A stretch of 64,000 nucleotides of DNA from Bactericera cockerelli (GCA_024516035.1 JAMCCL010000148.1:1-64000); one strand, 5' to 3'; shown: positions 1 to 12,390, numbered from the stretch's first letter. Notes: generated from the sequence alone by a model not told the origin. Numbers and translations: made by a program.

Positions 1-214
1 TTGTTTTTTTGTACATAAGTTTATTTATTTAAAATTTCAAGTTGTAACTTCCGATGCTATTGTTAAAGCTTCCTGATTGGATTTCTGCTGTTAGCATACA
101 ATCCAAACTTTCTGCTGCTCTGGTAACCCTGGACCTGGGATTTATTGCGTTCCCTATTTTGTCCCTCGGGAACGTAATTGAAGTTCTTTTCCTTTCCTCA
201 CCCGGCCACGGTGA

Positions 215-515
215 AGTCACCACGGCAGAGTGAGTTAGCGCGCTAGGCATTGCACGCACGGTGACCTGGGTTCAATCCCCAGCGGGGTAGGATTTTTCTG
301 CTCTGTTCTTGGTGTTCGGGGTCCACTCATACCTTGTGAGGAAAAATGAGTAGCTGCTTTAATGTGAGCAGCGACCAGTGGCGGAATTATAGGCAAAAAT
401 AAGATATTAGGATATTAAAAGATATGGAAAAGTCCTATAATTCTGCGCTACCCACTAAAAATTGTGATATAATAAACACAAAGAAACACATTATTATTAT
501 ATTATTATTACTCTC
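215..515 (+). mobile_element. SINE family 1 (tRNA-derived)
   Basis: A-box-like GAGTTAGCGCGCTAGG and B-box GGTTCAATCCCC, then a body with TCCACTCATACC and GAGGAAAAATGAGTAG, and a (TTA)n tail. Other copies are in the A arms and at 14303-14612, 48066-48362 and 56068-56335. Confidence 0.85.
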
Positions 516-1104
516 TTTCTTATCATGAACTTTTAAAAAAATGTAAGGTAATTGAAAATATTGATACATTAGTGCCAGGAACAAAACCTAGGAGAATGTC
601 TTTTCCCTCACATCCATCGTATGTAGGTTGAAATAAGGTATGGTATGGCCGTATGGGTATAGAAGGGTTTGTTTGCATTTCGGAATTTGAATCTTTTATT
701 TTTTTAAATCACTGTTCTTTTATTCTTTTTTTCTTAGGTAGGGTATTAGGCCCAAATTATGAGACAGAATTAGATTAAGATTAACTAATCCTACACTATC
801 CCTTAACACGCCCTCTGGTGGGAATTTCAACCAACGACAGCGCATTTATATCCTAGATATTTAGGGCGAAATTAATAGACAAATTCCATATCTCAAGTCA
901 TTGCTAAGCGTCGGTTTTCCCTATCTTACACAGTACGCAATCGTGTTTCATAATTCGGCCTCAAGGTGGTACCCTTATCTATATATTTTCTCCATTCCTG
1001 TTCTCTCTTTGTCTCTCATTCCATTATAGATATAACTATCTCATATATATATCTTTTTTCTTACCCTTATATCTCTTTCCTCTCTCTGTTTCCCTTTATC
1101 TTAA
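516..1104. other. AT-rich spacer without a recognised gene
   Basis: Unique-looking AT-rich DNA. A dispersed repeat (TTAATAGACAAATTCC, TCTCAAGTCATTGC) lies at about 868-925 and is related to the intron sequence after E3. No coding signal is seen. Confidence 0.6.
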
Positions 1105-1350
1105 ATTGCTTATCTTTATCTCATGGATTTTTTTTACATTTGTAATACATTATTATTCAGTTCTAACCGTTCGTGCCGTCCCCCTCTCTCTCTCTCTCCC
1201 TCCTCTCTCCATCTCCCTTCCTCCCTCTCTCCCTCTCTCTCTCTCTCCTTCCCTCCCTCCCTCCTTTTTCTTCCTCCCTGCTTCTCCTTTCCCCCCCTCT
1301 CCCAATCCCACTCTATCTATCGGTCCCCTCCCACCTGTTCTCGCCCGCAC
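1105..1350 (+). repeat. Pyrimidine-rich low-complexity tract
   Basis: CTCTCC/CCTCCC-rich on the + strand. Overlapping open frames here are low-complexity artefacts. Confidence 0.85.
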
Positions 1351-1662
1351 TCAATTTTCATAAAAACTAATGAACTTTCGTGTGAAAATTACAAAAATAA
1401 ATTACCTCGAAAATTCCATGGAAAGCATGCAGACGTTCGAAATGTTTGTTCAGAAGGTGGTTGGCCTTTTCCATTTGCTGTCCTCTTTTTCTTTTTTCTT
1501 TTTCTTTTTTTACCGTACCTAAATTTTGTATGTACGAGAAACAAATATCTACAAGTGCATACTCTTTCGAACTTAAAAATCCTCATTCGTTCTTTAACTG
1601 ACCGTTGTATCTCTCAAACGGTTACACTGACAAAGCTTTCGCTATATAGCCACCGATAGTAA

Positions 1663-3232
1663 TTAAGGAGCGCGGTAGCGCTCCGACCCGCCAAGTCAAT
1701 CGAAATAGTTCGCGCGCTACCAAGAGTATACTATACGCGACAGCATAAGTAGCACATTTCGTGTAGTTGTAGGAGAAAAAGTACAAGTGATGGAGGAAAT
1801 TGAACTACATATACAGATTGGGGCACGATAATAGACAAGCTTTTAAAAAAGAAACATCGAAATCGTTTGAGTTAAGTTGGTCAAAAACACACCTGTAAAA
1901 ACGTCATTTTTTTTCAAAAAAATTCTGCTTCTTCTTTGACGTTGACCGCTCTACAGCCAAAACTACTGGACCGATTTTCATGAACGATGGCTCATTTTTT
2001 TTCTTCTGGGTGGTAGGTGTGCCTTTTTATGGTTTCATTATCCCAAAAAGCTACCATTTGGCCGTTAATTAGGAAAAGGATCATTCTCAGAGCTCAGAAT
2101 AACATTGGAGTATAGATATTTAATCTAGTTTATTATGTATATACCTATTCATTCACAAACCTTTCAATCCACATGTCCCGATGTGAAATTGTATAAAGGT
2201 ATACTAACCCATAAATAGTCGCCGGTGCTGAGTGAGTTAGCGCGCTAAGCTTACCACGCATGGTGGCCTGTATTCGATCCCCAGCTGGGCAGGAATTTTT
2301 CTGCACTTTACTTGGGTGTTTGGGGTCCACTCATACCTCGTGAGGAAAAATGAGTAGTTACTGAATAAGTAACGACTAGTGACGGCATTACCAGAGTTAA
2401 AATAAATTAATGTAATAGAATTTGAAAAGTAAAGGAGGCTCTTAGTAATGCTGCACTACCCACAAAATTTGTGAAGAGGCCTTGTGCTTGACCACAAATC
2501 ATTTCATACATACATAGCTATAATAAACCTGTAATGCCCAAGGAGTGAAAAAGACAAGATTTTTTTTCTTCTAAAATGTTGGTTAGGTATATTAGGTTCA
2601 AAAATGTAAAAAAAATCTCTAGTACCCAATGTTACATAATGTATGTGTAACATGAATGTCATAAATATTTGGGGACCTTTTTAAGTGGGAAATGTAGAAG
2701 TTTCATAGAAAACTTTGTAAAAGCCCCTACACTACCTAATACCTATTCCTAATTAGGAATGTTAGGTACATAGGAAGTGAAAGGCTTTTTCCTCCCTATC
2801 CAATTCTCTCTAGTAAATATTTCTTTCACTGGCCGCTAAAAATATTATTATACAAAGTAAAATAAATTGAAGCTCTTATATGTTGCAAACACCACGGGAA
2901 TATGTCAACAGTCCAGTTAGCTCAGTGGTTAAGGCGGCACTATGTTTAGCAGGAGATGCTAGAGGTCCGCGGCTTTGAGCTGAGATATGTGATTTTTTTT
3001 TTAAACAAAATACTCTCTACTTTTTTAGTTTTACATAATTTACATTAAATTTAGTGAGTTTATGAGGTACTATTAACCTTTTTCTTGTGGGTTGTGTTGT
3101 ATCTAATTTATAATATAAAATAAAAAAATTAACAGTTAAAAAAAAATATATATTTATACATTTATTACTCAACACAATAAGCTTCGTTCTCAGTATTCTT
3201 TCACAGAAATTAATTGTAAAAATACATAGTTA
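1663..3232 (+). repeat. Inverted repeat arm A (pairs with 5650-7252)
   Basis: Starts TTAAGGAGCGCGGTAGCGCT and ends CATAGTTATC. The whole arm recurs inverted at 5650-7252. It contains a family 1 SINE (2215-2515) and a tRNA-like head related to family 3 (about 2915-2985), both mirrored in the other arm, so they were present before the inversion/duplication. Confidence 0.9.
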
Positions 3233-3862
3233 TCCCCCAAAAAATATCACTTCGTGACATAAAAAAAGTCCCGCCAAGTCGTTCCCCAAAAATATTTCAG
3301 TTCCCAAATTCATCCCTCCGTTCCCAAAATATATATTAGTTATTTGTGACCTCCCCCAAAAAAATTATTGAAATCAATTTATGGCCCCGCCTTTTATTCA
3401 TTCACCTAAGTGCAACAGTATACTTATTAATAACCTCCCCTCTCTCTTTCTTCTAATGTCCTCTTTCTTTTGTTCCTTGTTGCATGTTGGAATGTTTCCT
3501 TTACAAACTCAGAACTTAAGTCTTATTTCCTTGCTCCTTTCACCGACTTGGGCTCTGAGCAAGGAAATAAGACTTAAGTTCTGAGTTTGTAAAGGAAACA
3601 TTCCAACATGCAACAAGGAACAAAAGAAAGAGGACATTAGAAGAAAGAGAGAGGGGAGGTTATTAATAAGTATACTGTTGCACTTAGGTGAATGAATAAA
3701 AGGCGGGGCCATAAATTGATTTCAATAATTTTTTTGGGGGAGGTCACAAATAACTAATATATATTTTGGGAACGGAGGGATGAATTTGGGAACTGAAATA
3801 TTTTTGGGGAACGACTTGGCGGACTTTTTTATGTCACGAAGTGATATTTTTTGGGGGATCTT
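3233..3862. repeat. Near-perfect palindrome B/B-prime, about 300-bp arms, 20-bp loop
   Basis: Arms 3233-3536 and 3557-3862 meet at a loop CTTTCACCGACTTGGGCTCT. The arms differ at very few positions, implying a recent origin. A further single copy of the arm is at 8262-8570. Mirror-image open frames here are not genes. Confidence 0.9.
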
Positions 3863-4510
3863 ATAACTTTTTGTAGTGGCTCTGCATAGGTGTGAGGTGT
3901 ATGATACATTGATACATGTTGTTTTAATATATAAAACTGTTTAACATATTAAATAATGACTTTAAAAGAAACAAGTGTCGATAAATGAAACAGTTTGAAT
4001 GTGAATATAAAGATTTTAGTTTGATATTCATACCTAAGCACAGTGTCCTCCAAATTATTCTTTCACCTAAAAAGTAGATATGCGACTTTGACTCATCTGG
4101 GAGAGTGATAATAATGTTATAGTAGATACTGAATATCTATACACCAACTTTGTTCTAAGCTCTGAAAATGATCCTTTTCCTAATTAAGGGCCAAATGTCC
4201 CTTTTAAGGATAATAGAACAATAAATAGCACTACTACCACTCACGAGAAAAAAACTAGCCAAAGTTTGTGAAAATCGGTCTGGTAGTTTTGGCTGTAGAG
4301 CGGTCAACGTGAAAGAAGAAGCAGAAAATGATGAAAAAAATGACGTTTTTAAAGTTTGGTTTTCTCCAACTTAACTCAAACGGTTTTTGATGGTTCTTTT
4401 TTCAAAGCTTGTCTTTATCGTGCCCCAATCTATATGTATTTATAGTCCGATTTCCTTCATCCACTTGTACTTTTGTTTAGTCAGCTACAACAATTATTGT
4501 GCTACTTCTG
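3862..4510 (+). repeat. Inverted repeat segment C (pairs with 7610-8262)
   Basis: Includes GAGCGGTCAACGTGAAAG and CTAAGCACAGTGTCCTCC, found inverted at 7610-8262. It is distantly related to part of arm A, which carries a similar ACCGCTCTACAGCCAAAACT segment. Confidence 0.8.
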
Positions 4511-5239
4511 CTCTGGCGTATAATATAACTTGGTAAATAAATAAATTAATTTCTTAATCATTATAATAATGATAGCATTTTAATAATATAATAATTGATC
4601 TCGCCTTCTTTATGAGACAGACAAACGAAAGCCAAATCGTCCAGTATGCAAGTTAAAACAGAACCCCTCTTAGTGAGGTTGCTTCGCTCCCTCACTGTGT
4701 TCGGTTAATAATAGTATGTCCTATATTGTGTAACTTCAATATTATTATTTTTTGGCTTCCTTTTACATGGCAGGGTTCTCCTTAAAGAAGCTCTTCTTCC
4801 ATCCAACAATAACTAGTGTTTCTCTGAACAGTAAACCTCAAACAGATTCAACTATCGCATTATAAATGTACATTCAAGCATGAGGACATCGAGACCTTTT
4901 ATTCAATACCCCGCTCGATAAGTTTTATATAAAACATATCAAGCGGCCTTTTTTTATTTTTTTGGCCCTTTATCGATTTTTTACCACAGTGCGGCGTCCT
5001 TAGGTTTCACAATTTCCGAATTTCACTAATGAACTTATATACTCGTATATTTTTCAACGACTCAAGAGTGTTCCTTGTTTTTTTTTTATTTAAAGAAAAG
5101 AAAAATCGTTTTAAATTTTTTACCAAGACGGCCCCCATTTGGCCTCGAGTGGTCAACTTAGAGTAAAAGTAAAATTTTAGGATTAGAAAATAAACATGTA
5201 TATAAAATTTCATCAATTTTGAAGAATCCGTTCGGGAGT
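4511..5239. other. Central segment D between the inverted repeats
   Basis: AT-rich with no gene. It holds a first copy of an ACAAACGAAAGCCAA...GTGAGG...GTGTTCGGTTAA block (4618-4712) that recurs at the start of segment E (5258-5336), suggesting an internal direct repeat. Confidence 0.6.
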
Positions 5240-5649
5240 TATCGCAAACAGAACGGACAAACGAAAGCCAATTTGTCCAGTACCCATGTAAAACAGAACC
5301 TCACTTAGTGAGGTCGTTCTCACTGTGTTCGGTTAATTATGTTTAAAAGAAGGTAAGATACCAAGCGAGACCCTCCCTCAAGTCGAAGAACGATTAGAGA
5401 GATAGTCTGGGTTATTCTAAAATTAATCCCGTTTCATAAATTGGCCCTTTGTCAGAGATTTTTACAAGGATACTGTGGTGTCGTTCATTTTAATCCAATA
5501 TGGGCCCCTCAACTAGTTCAGATAGTGTGTACACCCTTAACATATTTCCTTAATTTATGTCAGATCTAACAATTAGGTCTTTTAAGTGCCATTATTCCAG
5601 CAGTATGTCCAAGATGTATTATTATGTGGTAAAAATCCCAAATTGGAGG
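5240..5649 (+). repeat. Inverted repeat segment E (pairs with 7253-7610)
   Basis: Includes AGCGAGACCCTCCCTCAAGT and ATTATTCCAGCAGTATG, found inverted directly after arm A-prime. Its end carries the body of a family 3 SINE. Confidence 0.8.
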
Positions 5650-7252
5650 ATAACTATGTAGGTAATTTTACAATTAATTTGTGTGAAAGAATACTGAGAA
5701 CGAAGCTTATTGTGTTGTTTCACGTAATAAACGACAAATATATTTTTTTAACTGTAAATTTTTTATTGTATATTATAAATGAGGTACAACACAACCCACA
5801 ACAAAAAGGGTAATAGTACCTCATAAACTCACTAAATTTAATGTAAATTATGTAAAATTAAAATAAGTAAATAGTATTTAGTTAAAAATACTAAAAAAAA
5901 AAAAAATTAATATATCCCAGCCGGTTTCGAACTCGCGGAGCTCTGGCGCCTCTAGCATCATTCAGTGCCGCCCTTACCACTGAGCTAACTGTACTGTAGT
6001 TGAATATGCGTGGTTTTTGCAACACATAAAGGCTTCACTTTACTTTACTTTTGTATAATAAACTTTTTAGCGCCAGCGAAAGAAAATAATATTTAGGTAC
6101 TAGAGAGAATTGGATAGGGAGGGAAGCCTTTCACTTCCTATGTACCTAAGAGGTACCTACATTCCTAATTAGGAATAGGTATTAGGTAGTGTAGGGGCTT
6201 TTACAAAGTTTTCTATGAAACTTCAACATTTCCTACTTAAAAAGGTCCCCAAACATTTATGACATTCATGTTACCATACATATTATGTAACATTGGGTAC
6301 TAGAGATTTTTTTACATTTTTGAACCTAATATAACCAACATTTTAGAAGAAAAAAAATCTTGTCTTTTTCACTCCTTGGGCATTACAGGTTTAATATTGT
6401 TATTATGTATGAATTTATTTGTGGTCAAGCCAAAGGCCTCTTCACAAAATTTGTTGGAAGCGCAGCATTACTAAGAGCCTCCTTTACTTTTTAAATTTCT
6501 ATTACATTAATTTATTTTTACTCTGGTAATGCCGCCACTGGTCGTTACTTATTCAGTAACTACTCATTTTTCCTCACGAGGTATGAGTGGACCCCAAACA
6601 CCCAAGTAATGTGCAGAAAATTCCTGCCCAGCTGGGGATCGAATACAAGTTACCATGCGTGGTAAGCTTAGCGCGCTAACTCACTCGCACCGGCGACTAT
6701 TTATGGGTTAGTATAACCTTTACACAAATTTCACATCGGGACATGTGGATTGAAAGGTTTGTGAGTGAATAGGTATATACATAATAAACTAGATTAAATA
6801 TCTATACTCCAATGTTATTCTGTGCTCTGAAAATGACCCTTTTCCTAATTAACGGCCAAATGGTAGCTTTTGGGATCATGAAACCATAAAAAGGCACACC
6901 TACCACCCAGAAGAAAAAAAATGAGCCATCGTTCATGAAAATCGGTCCAGTAGTTTTGGCTGTAGAGCGGTCAACGTCAAAGAAGAAGCAGAATTTTTTT
7001 GAAAAAAAATGACGTTTTTACAGTGTGATTTTGACCAACTTAACTCAAACGATTTCGATGTTTCTTTTTTAAAAGCTTGTCTATTATCGTGCCCCAATCT
7101 GTACATATAATTCAATCTCCTCCATCACTTGTACTTTTTCTCCTACAACTACACGAAATGTGCTACTTATGCTGTCGCGTATAGTATACTCTTGGTAGCG
7201 CGCGAACTATTTCGATTGACTTGGCGGGTCGGAGCGCTACCGCGCTCCTTAA
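5650..7252 (-). repeat. Inverted repeat arm A-prime
   Basis: Reverse complement of 1663-3232, ending CCGCGCTCCTTAA. Divergence from arm A is a few per cent by eye. A family 1 SINE is at 6400-6705 (-) and a tRNA-like head at 5925-5995 (-). Confidence 0.9.
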
Positions 7253-8262
7253 TCCTCCCATTTGGGATTTTTACCTCATAATAATACATCTTGGGCATAC
7301 TGCTGGAATAATGGGACTTAAAAGTCCTTATTATTATATCTGACATAAATTAAGGAAATATGTTCAGGGTGTACCCCACTATTTGAACCAGTTGAGGGGC
7401 CCATCTGGATAAAATGAATGGCACCACACAGCATCCTTGTAAAAATCTGTGACACAGTGCCAATTTATGAAACGGGATTAATTTTAGAATAACCCGGACT
7501 ATCTCTCTAATCGTTCTTCGACTTGAGGGAGGGTCTCGCTTGTTATCTTACCTTCTTTTAAACATAATTAACCGAACACAGTGAGAACGAACTCACTGAG
7601 TGAGGTTATACGCCAGAGCAAAATTAGCACAATTTTATTCTTGTAGTTGTAGGAAAAAAAGTACAAGTGATGAAGGAACTCGGACTATAAATAAATATAG
7701 ATTGGAGCACAATAAAGACAAGCTTTGAAAAAAGAACCATCAAAATCGTTTGAGTTAAGTTGGAGAAAACCAAACTTTAAAAACGTCATTTTTTTCATCA
7801 TTTTCTGATTCTTCTTTCACGTTGACCGCTCTACAGCCAAAACTACTTGACCGATTTTCACAAACGATGGCAAATTTTTTTCTCGTGAGTGGTAGGTGTG
7901 CTTTTTTTATTGTTCTATTATCCTAAAAGGGACATTTGGCCCTTAATTGGGAAAAGGATCATTTTCAGAGCTCAGAAAAAAGTTGGTGTATAGATATTCA
8001 GTATCTAGTATATTATGACTCTCCCAGATGAGTCAAAAGTCGCATATCTACTTTTTAGGTGAAAGAATAATTTGGAGAAGGATACTACTGTGCTTAGGTA
8101 TGAATATCAAACCAAAATCTTTATCTTCACATTCAAACTGTTTCATTTATCAACACTAGTTCCTTTAAAGTCATTATTTAATATGTTTAAATAGTTTTAT
8201 ATTGAAACAACATGTATCATTCACCCCACACCTATACAGGGCCTCTACAAAAAGTTATAAGA
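7253..8262 (-). repeat. Inverted repeat segments E-prime and C-prime
   Basis: Reverse complements of 5240-5649 and 3862-4510, without segment D between them. Confidence 0.8.
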
Positions 8263-8570
8263 TCCCCCAAAAAATATCACTTCGTGACATAAAAAAGTCC
8301 CGCCAAGTCGTTCCCCAAAAATATTTCAGTTCCCAAATTCATCCCTCCCTCCCTCCCAAAAAATATATTAGTTATATTGTGACCTCCCCCAAAAAAATTA
8401 TTGAAATCAATTTATGGCCCCGCCTTTTATTCATTCACCTAAGTGCAACAGTATACTTATTAATAGCCTCCCCTCTCTCTTTCTTCTAATGTCCTCTTTC
8501 TTTTGTTCCTTATTGCATGTTGGAATGTTTCCTTTACAAACTCAGAACTTAAGTCTTATTTCCTTGCTCC
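8262..8570 (+). repeat. Third copy of the B arm
   Basis: Matches 3233-3536 closely (CCCCCAAAAAATATCACTTC to CTTATTTCCTTGCTCC). Here it continues into TTGGGCTCTTGGCGG rather than folding back. Confidence 0.85.
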
Positions 8571-8573
8571 TTT

Positions 8574-8939
8574 CACCGACTTGGGCTCTTGGCGGAGTAC
8601 CACCAAGCAGGTCCGTTCTTAGCCAAAGGAACTGATGTATTGGTTTTTTTCTAAGATTATATATAAATGTAGACATATGTAAACATGTGTTCCTTGGAAA
8701 TGAGCCGGAATCGTGACTTGTTCTGATGGTCGAATTCTCGTTGGTGGCAGATATTTTGCGACTTAGATACAGATAATGCATCCTTGGGTCGCGGTCGGCT
8801 AGACTTCTCATTTCCTGTTCTCCATAAGAACCATTATGTTAAATTATCTCTTTTTAATTCTTTCAAAATAGCACTATCTATTACATTAAAAAAAAATTAT
8901 TCCCAGTTTGTGGTACCCGCCAAGAGCCCAAGTCGGTGG
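8574..8939. mobile_element. Small terminal-inverted-repeat element
   Basis: CACCGACTTGGGCTCTTGGC at the left is answered by GCCAAGAGCCCAAGTCGGTG at the right. There is no ORF inside. The left terminus equals the loop of palindrome B. Confidence 0.6.
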
Positions 8940-9328
8940 CTTACGCAAAATTTCGAACAGATTTTTTTTTTTTAAACTCTAAAAATAATTATATTATAAT
9001 AATTTATTTCACTGACTGTCAATGGATGTGACTGAAGGGGGGCGGGGGTTATCTCGCTCCCATAAATTACACCAGGGATCTGGTAGCTGACGAGTAACCC
9101 AATATCTTCGCTGGGGTGCCGCTTTAGCCCCTATCGCTTCTGAGGTATCGAATATCTCGGCTGAATTTTAAAATCCCCATCCAAGAATTCAATACATTAA
9201 TCTTCATCACTTCTGCTAACCAAAGATAATGATGTATTGTTTTCAAGTGTAGAACATAGCCAAATACAACCGCTAACTGATTTGTATCGAGCAAAACAAC
9301 ATATGTATATATGTATAAATTTGTTTCT
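8940..9328. other. Spacer, nothing recognised
   Basis: AT-rich with a G run (GGGGGGCGGGGG) at 9037-9048. No gene or repeat could be assigned. Confidence 0.5.
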
Positions 9329-9329
9329 T

Positions 9330-9485
9330 ACCGACCTCAGTAGCTTGATCGATAAGGCAGCGGACTTGTAACCTGAAGGTCGGTGGTTCAAGTCCCGGTT
9401 TCAGCGTAGATTTAGTAAAGAGAGTTTGAGTAGTTGTGATATCACGAAAGTGATTAACACAAATATGATATCTTTATAACTTTAA
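9330..9485 (+). mobile_element. SINE family 2 (tRNA-derived)
   Basis: A-box-like TAGCTTGATCGATAAGG, B-box GTGGTTCAAGTCCCGG, body GTTTGAGTAGTTGTGATATC, end AACACAAATATGAT. Further copies are listed separately. Confidence 0.85.
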
Positions 9486-10287
9486 ATTTGTTTCTTTGTG
9501 TGGTTGTTTCTATTTGTTTATTTTTTTTTTTTGTATTTTAACAAATAAATATATCTACGAGTATAGGTATACTTTCCAAGATGTGCATATTTCGACCGGA
9601 AATTGACAACCTCTCTCTACCTTGTATAGGCGGCCCAGTAGCTTTGGTGTCAGTGAGGTGTGTCACTACTGACCTTGTCCTCACTGATTCAGTTTATCTC
9701 AACTTCCTTCTAGAAGTTGAGATACCTAGTAGATAAAAGTTTATGCACGAGTAACCTTAGTAATGTCAACAGAATTAAATCACCTTATGTTTTACACACT
9801 AACATTATACTTTCAAGTATAATATTAGAATATTAGAATATACCTCGTTTATAACTGCTGAGGTAAGACTGAAGTCCCTTTACTCTAGCAGTCACAGTAT
9901 ATTATTATAAAAAAGTAAGTGGATTTCGGAGGTATGTCATGAGAAGATTTGGTCACTTTTCCGCAGGGTCTGTATAGCAGTTTCCAAAAATTGTCAAATC
10001 GATGCAACCTAGTATAGACTCTTTCAAGATATGGTTTCACTTGGGTCTTTCTGCCCAGCGATGCTACAGTCGTCCGACAAGCCAACTCTAGAGGATGTAA
10101 TTTTTTTGTACAATTGTGCAGAGTGTAAAACTTGAGCCCCAATATTATAGAAAAGAAAAAACTACTGCTAGAATCAATAACTTCAAAGAGAATGAAGAGG
10201 GAGACGAGATGGGGTATCAGATCGCTTTATCTCTAACAAATGTGGACAAAATCTGGAACATTACACATTATCAATCAATAGGCAATA
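9486..10287. other. Intergenic or intronic spacer
   Basis: AT-rich with no recognised gene. A short inverted pair CAACTTCCTTCTAGAAGTTG lies near 9699-9718. Confidence 0.5.
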
Positions 10288-10690
10288 GGCCTTTCACATG
10301 TACGAATAATTGACGGATCCGGATTGCCATTCCAATCCGACGGAGGGACTGGAAAGTTAATCCGAGAGTCCATTTTCCTGTAACAAATTAAGAAACAGAT
10401 CAGATCCGACAGTCCAAATCTGTCAGTCTTAGTCCGACGGTCCAGATCTGTCTCCACACTTGTTATTTCAAATAGGAACAGTCTATATAGGTTTGAAGTT
10501 TGTATTTACATGTATAGATTTGGACCGACGAATCTGTATTGCCAGACCCTTTTCAGATCTAAGGTCCCAAATAGATATCTCACAGTCCAGGAGACGACGG
10601 ATAAGTTTGAATTTACACGCACGGTCCAATTTTAAAGATCTTGGACTGTACGGTTCAAATCCGTCCATCTATCCGTACTTGTGAAAGGCC
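10288..10690. mobile_element. MITE with GGCCTTTCACA termini
   Basis: Termini GGCCTTTCACATGTACG and CGTACTTGTGAAAGGCC; 403 bp with internal TCCGAC/GTCGGA sub-repeats and no transposase. The superfamily is not certain; the termini are reminiscent of PIF/Harbinger MITEs. Confidence 0.7.
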
Positions 10691-10774
10691 CTAATCATAG
10701 GACAAAATAATAAAAATCTTACCTGATTCTGTAGAACTCGCATGCTGTGAAGTTTACACTGAAAAACACGACGA

Positions 10775-10810
<36 letters not shown>

Positions 10811-11119
10811 TTGACTATTTGATCAATCTGTTCTCTAGTATGATATTTCCAAACACTTGTATAACTTAAAAAAAAAAAAAAAACGAAAATTGAGCCCGCA
10901 CTGACGACATTGACAAATGAGAGACCGAACCAAACTGAATACTGAAAACGGAGTGCTTTTCAGGGACTCCAGCTAGCCTAGAAATTTTCCTGGATTCTGA
11001 TTGGTCAAACCATTATCGTACGATCGGGTGGCAGGTAAAAGTTAGATAAGGGAAAAGGTTTCTGAGAACTTTTTGGTTGTAATTTTCTCACGCCAAATTT
11101 AGAAACTTTCGAACCAGAT

Positions 11120-11405
11120 TAGTGGCGAAGACTGAATTTTATTTTTTCAACAGTGGCGTCGACTAAATTTATTTTTCAACAGTGGCGTCGACTGAATTTA
11201 TTTTTCAACAGTGGCGTCGACTAAATTTATTTTTCAACAGTGGCGTAGACTGAATTTTATTTTTTCAACAGTGGCGTAGACTGCAATTTATTTTTCAACA
11301 GTGGCGTCGACTGAATTCCTTTTTTCAACAGTGGCGTCGACTGAACTTTATTTTTTCAACAGTGGCGTAATCTGAAATTTATTTTTTAACAGTGACGTCG
11401 ATTCT
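11120..11405 (+). repeat. Minisatellite, about 31-33 bp x 9
   Basis: Unit CAACAGTGGCGTCGACTGAA plus a T-rich stretch. Copies differ by single bases and by T-run length. Confidence 0.9.
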
Positions 11406-11465
11406 ATATATTTCGCTCTTCTGAAGTCTTTTGAGTGACAGAAAGCTTGAATTATTAATCTCCAT

Positions 11466-11596
11466 AGTTCAATATATTTATTATTTTTTCCTTGTTTATA
11501 TTATTAATACTGTCAATTTTTATATTTAATTTTTACCATTTTTTTGTCTGTATATATGTTCTACTAATAAAGAGTTTCTAAATAAATAAATAAAAA
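11466..11596 (+). mobile_element. LINE 3-prime tail
   Basis: TTGTTTATATTATTAATACT, TTTTTACCATTTTTTTGTCT, CTACTAATAAAGAG and a (TAAA)n end; the same tail as 53351-53485 and 62790-62863. Confidence 0.7.
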
Positions 11597-11639
11597 ATAA
11601 ATTTGCATTTTCAGTCAGGTATTAAATTGTTATTGCTCC

Positions 11640-11960
11640 TTCCGAGTTCTTTCTCCCTCTCCTCCCTCCTTCTCCTCCCTCCTCTCTTACCTCCTTTCTC
11701 CATTCAATACACCTGTACCTCCTCCGTCCAAATTTCCCCTGACTTCCCCCCCCCCCTCTCTCTCTCTCTCTCCTTTTTATTCAAATACCTTTACCTCTTC
11801 CGTCGATTCATCTCTTTCCCCTCTCTTCCTCTACATTCAAAATACCTTTACCTCTTCCGTCCATTCATCCCTTTCCCTCCCTACCCTCTTCACTCCCTCT
11901 CCACTCCTGCTCCGTCCATTAATCTATTCCATTCATTCACCTTTCATCTCAAACGTTCGA
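11640..11960 (+). repeat. Pyrimidine-rich tract with diverged ~50-bp repeat
   Basis: CTCTTCC-rich. TACCTTTACCTCTTCCGTC recurs at about 11787 and 11844. Its open frame is low complexity. Confidence 0.8.
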
Positions 11961-12029
11961 GCATTTTATTTTCCCGAATTTTTCGACCAGAGGGAGAAAG
12001 AAGAAGCAAAGTATGTTGCATCCGCATCG

Positions 12030-12120
12030 GATGACTCAAATAAAGCGCTGACGTCAGCATTCCACCCGAGTCAGCATGAGCTCTGAATGCTCGCGTTCTC
12101 TTGCTCATCTTTATATGCTC
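12030..12120 (+). promoter_or_regulatory. AP-1 / CRE / MARE-like motif cluster
   Basis: TGACTCA at 12032-12038, the palindrome GCTGACGTCAGC at 12047-12058 and GAGTCAGCA at 12068-12076, all within 45 bp and followed by a TTTATAT at about 12110. These match bZIP (AP-1, CREB, Maf) sites. A promoter or enhancer is possible; no transcript is visible nearby. Confidence 0.35.
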
Positions 12121-12154
12121 TGAAGTTCAACATCCGTTTCAACTGCAAAGGTCA

Positions 12155-12335
12155 CATTGAGACCAGGGGTTTACCCTCTGTTCGCTGGAAACTCATCAAC
12201 CAGCGACTCACATTTATATCTCAACCAGCCTGACTTGAGAATATCCAGCAACAAGAGGGTTCAAATTTGAAATATAAATGGTCACATATCCTAGTTCTAG
12301 CATCGCTGGACGTTGCTTAACTTCAGAGACAGAAT
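12155..12335 (-). mobile_element. 5S rRNA-derived SINE, diverged
   Basis: On the minus strand it reads CTGAAGTTAAGCAACGTCCA, the 5S rRNA region around GAAGTTAAGC, then a body shared with 50530-50905. Confidence 0.65.
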
Positions 12336-12390
12336 GAAACTGGTGTATTCAATGTGCCATTTACGCTGACTCGTTCATTAATATGGAAAT

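Noticed and set aside
3381..3712. Two mirror-image 67-codon frames (and a third at 8414)
   Set aside because: They are the two strands of palindrome B; identical peptides arise because the arms are inverted copies.
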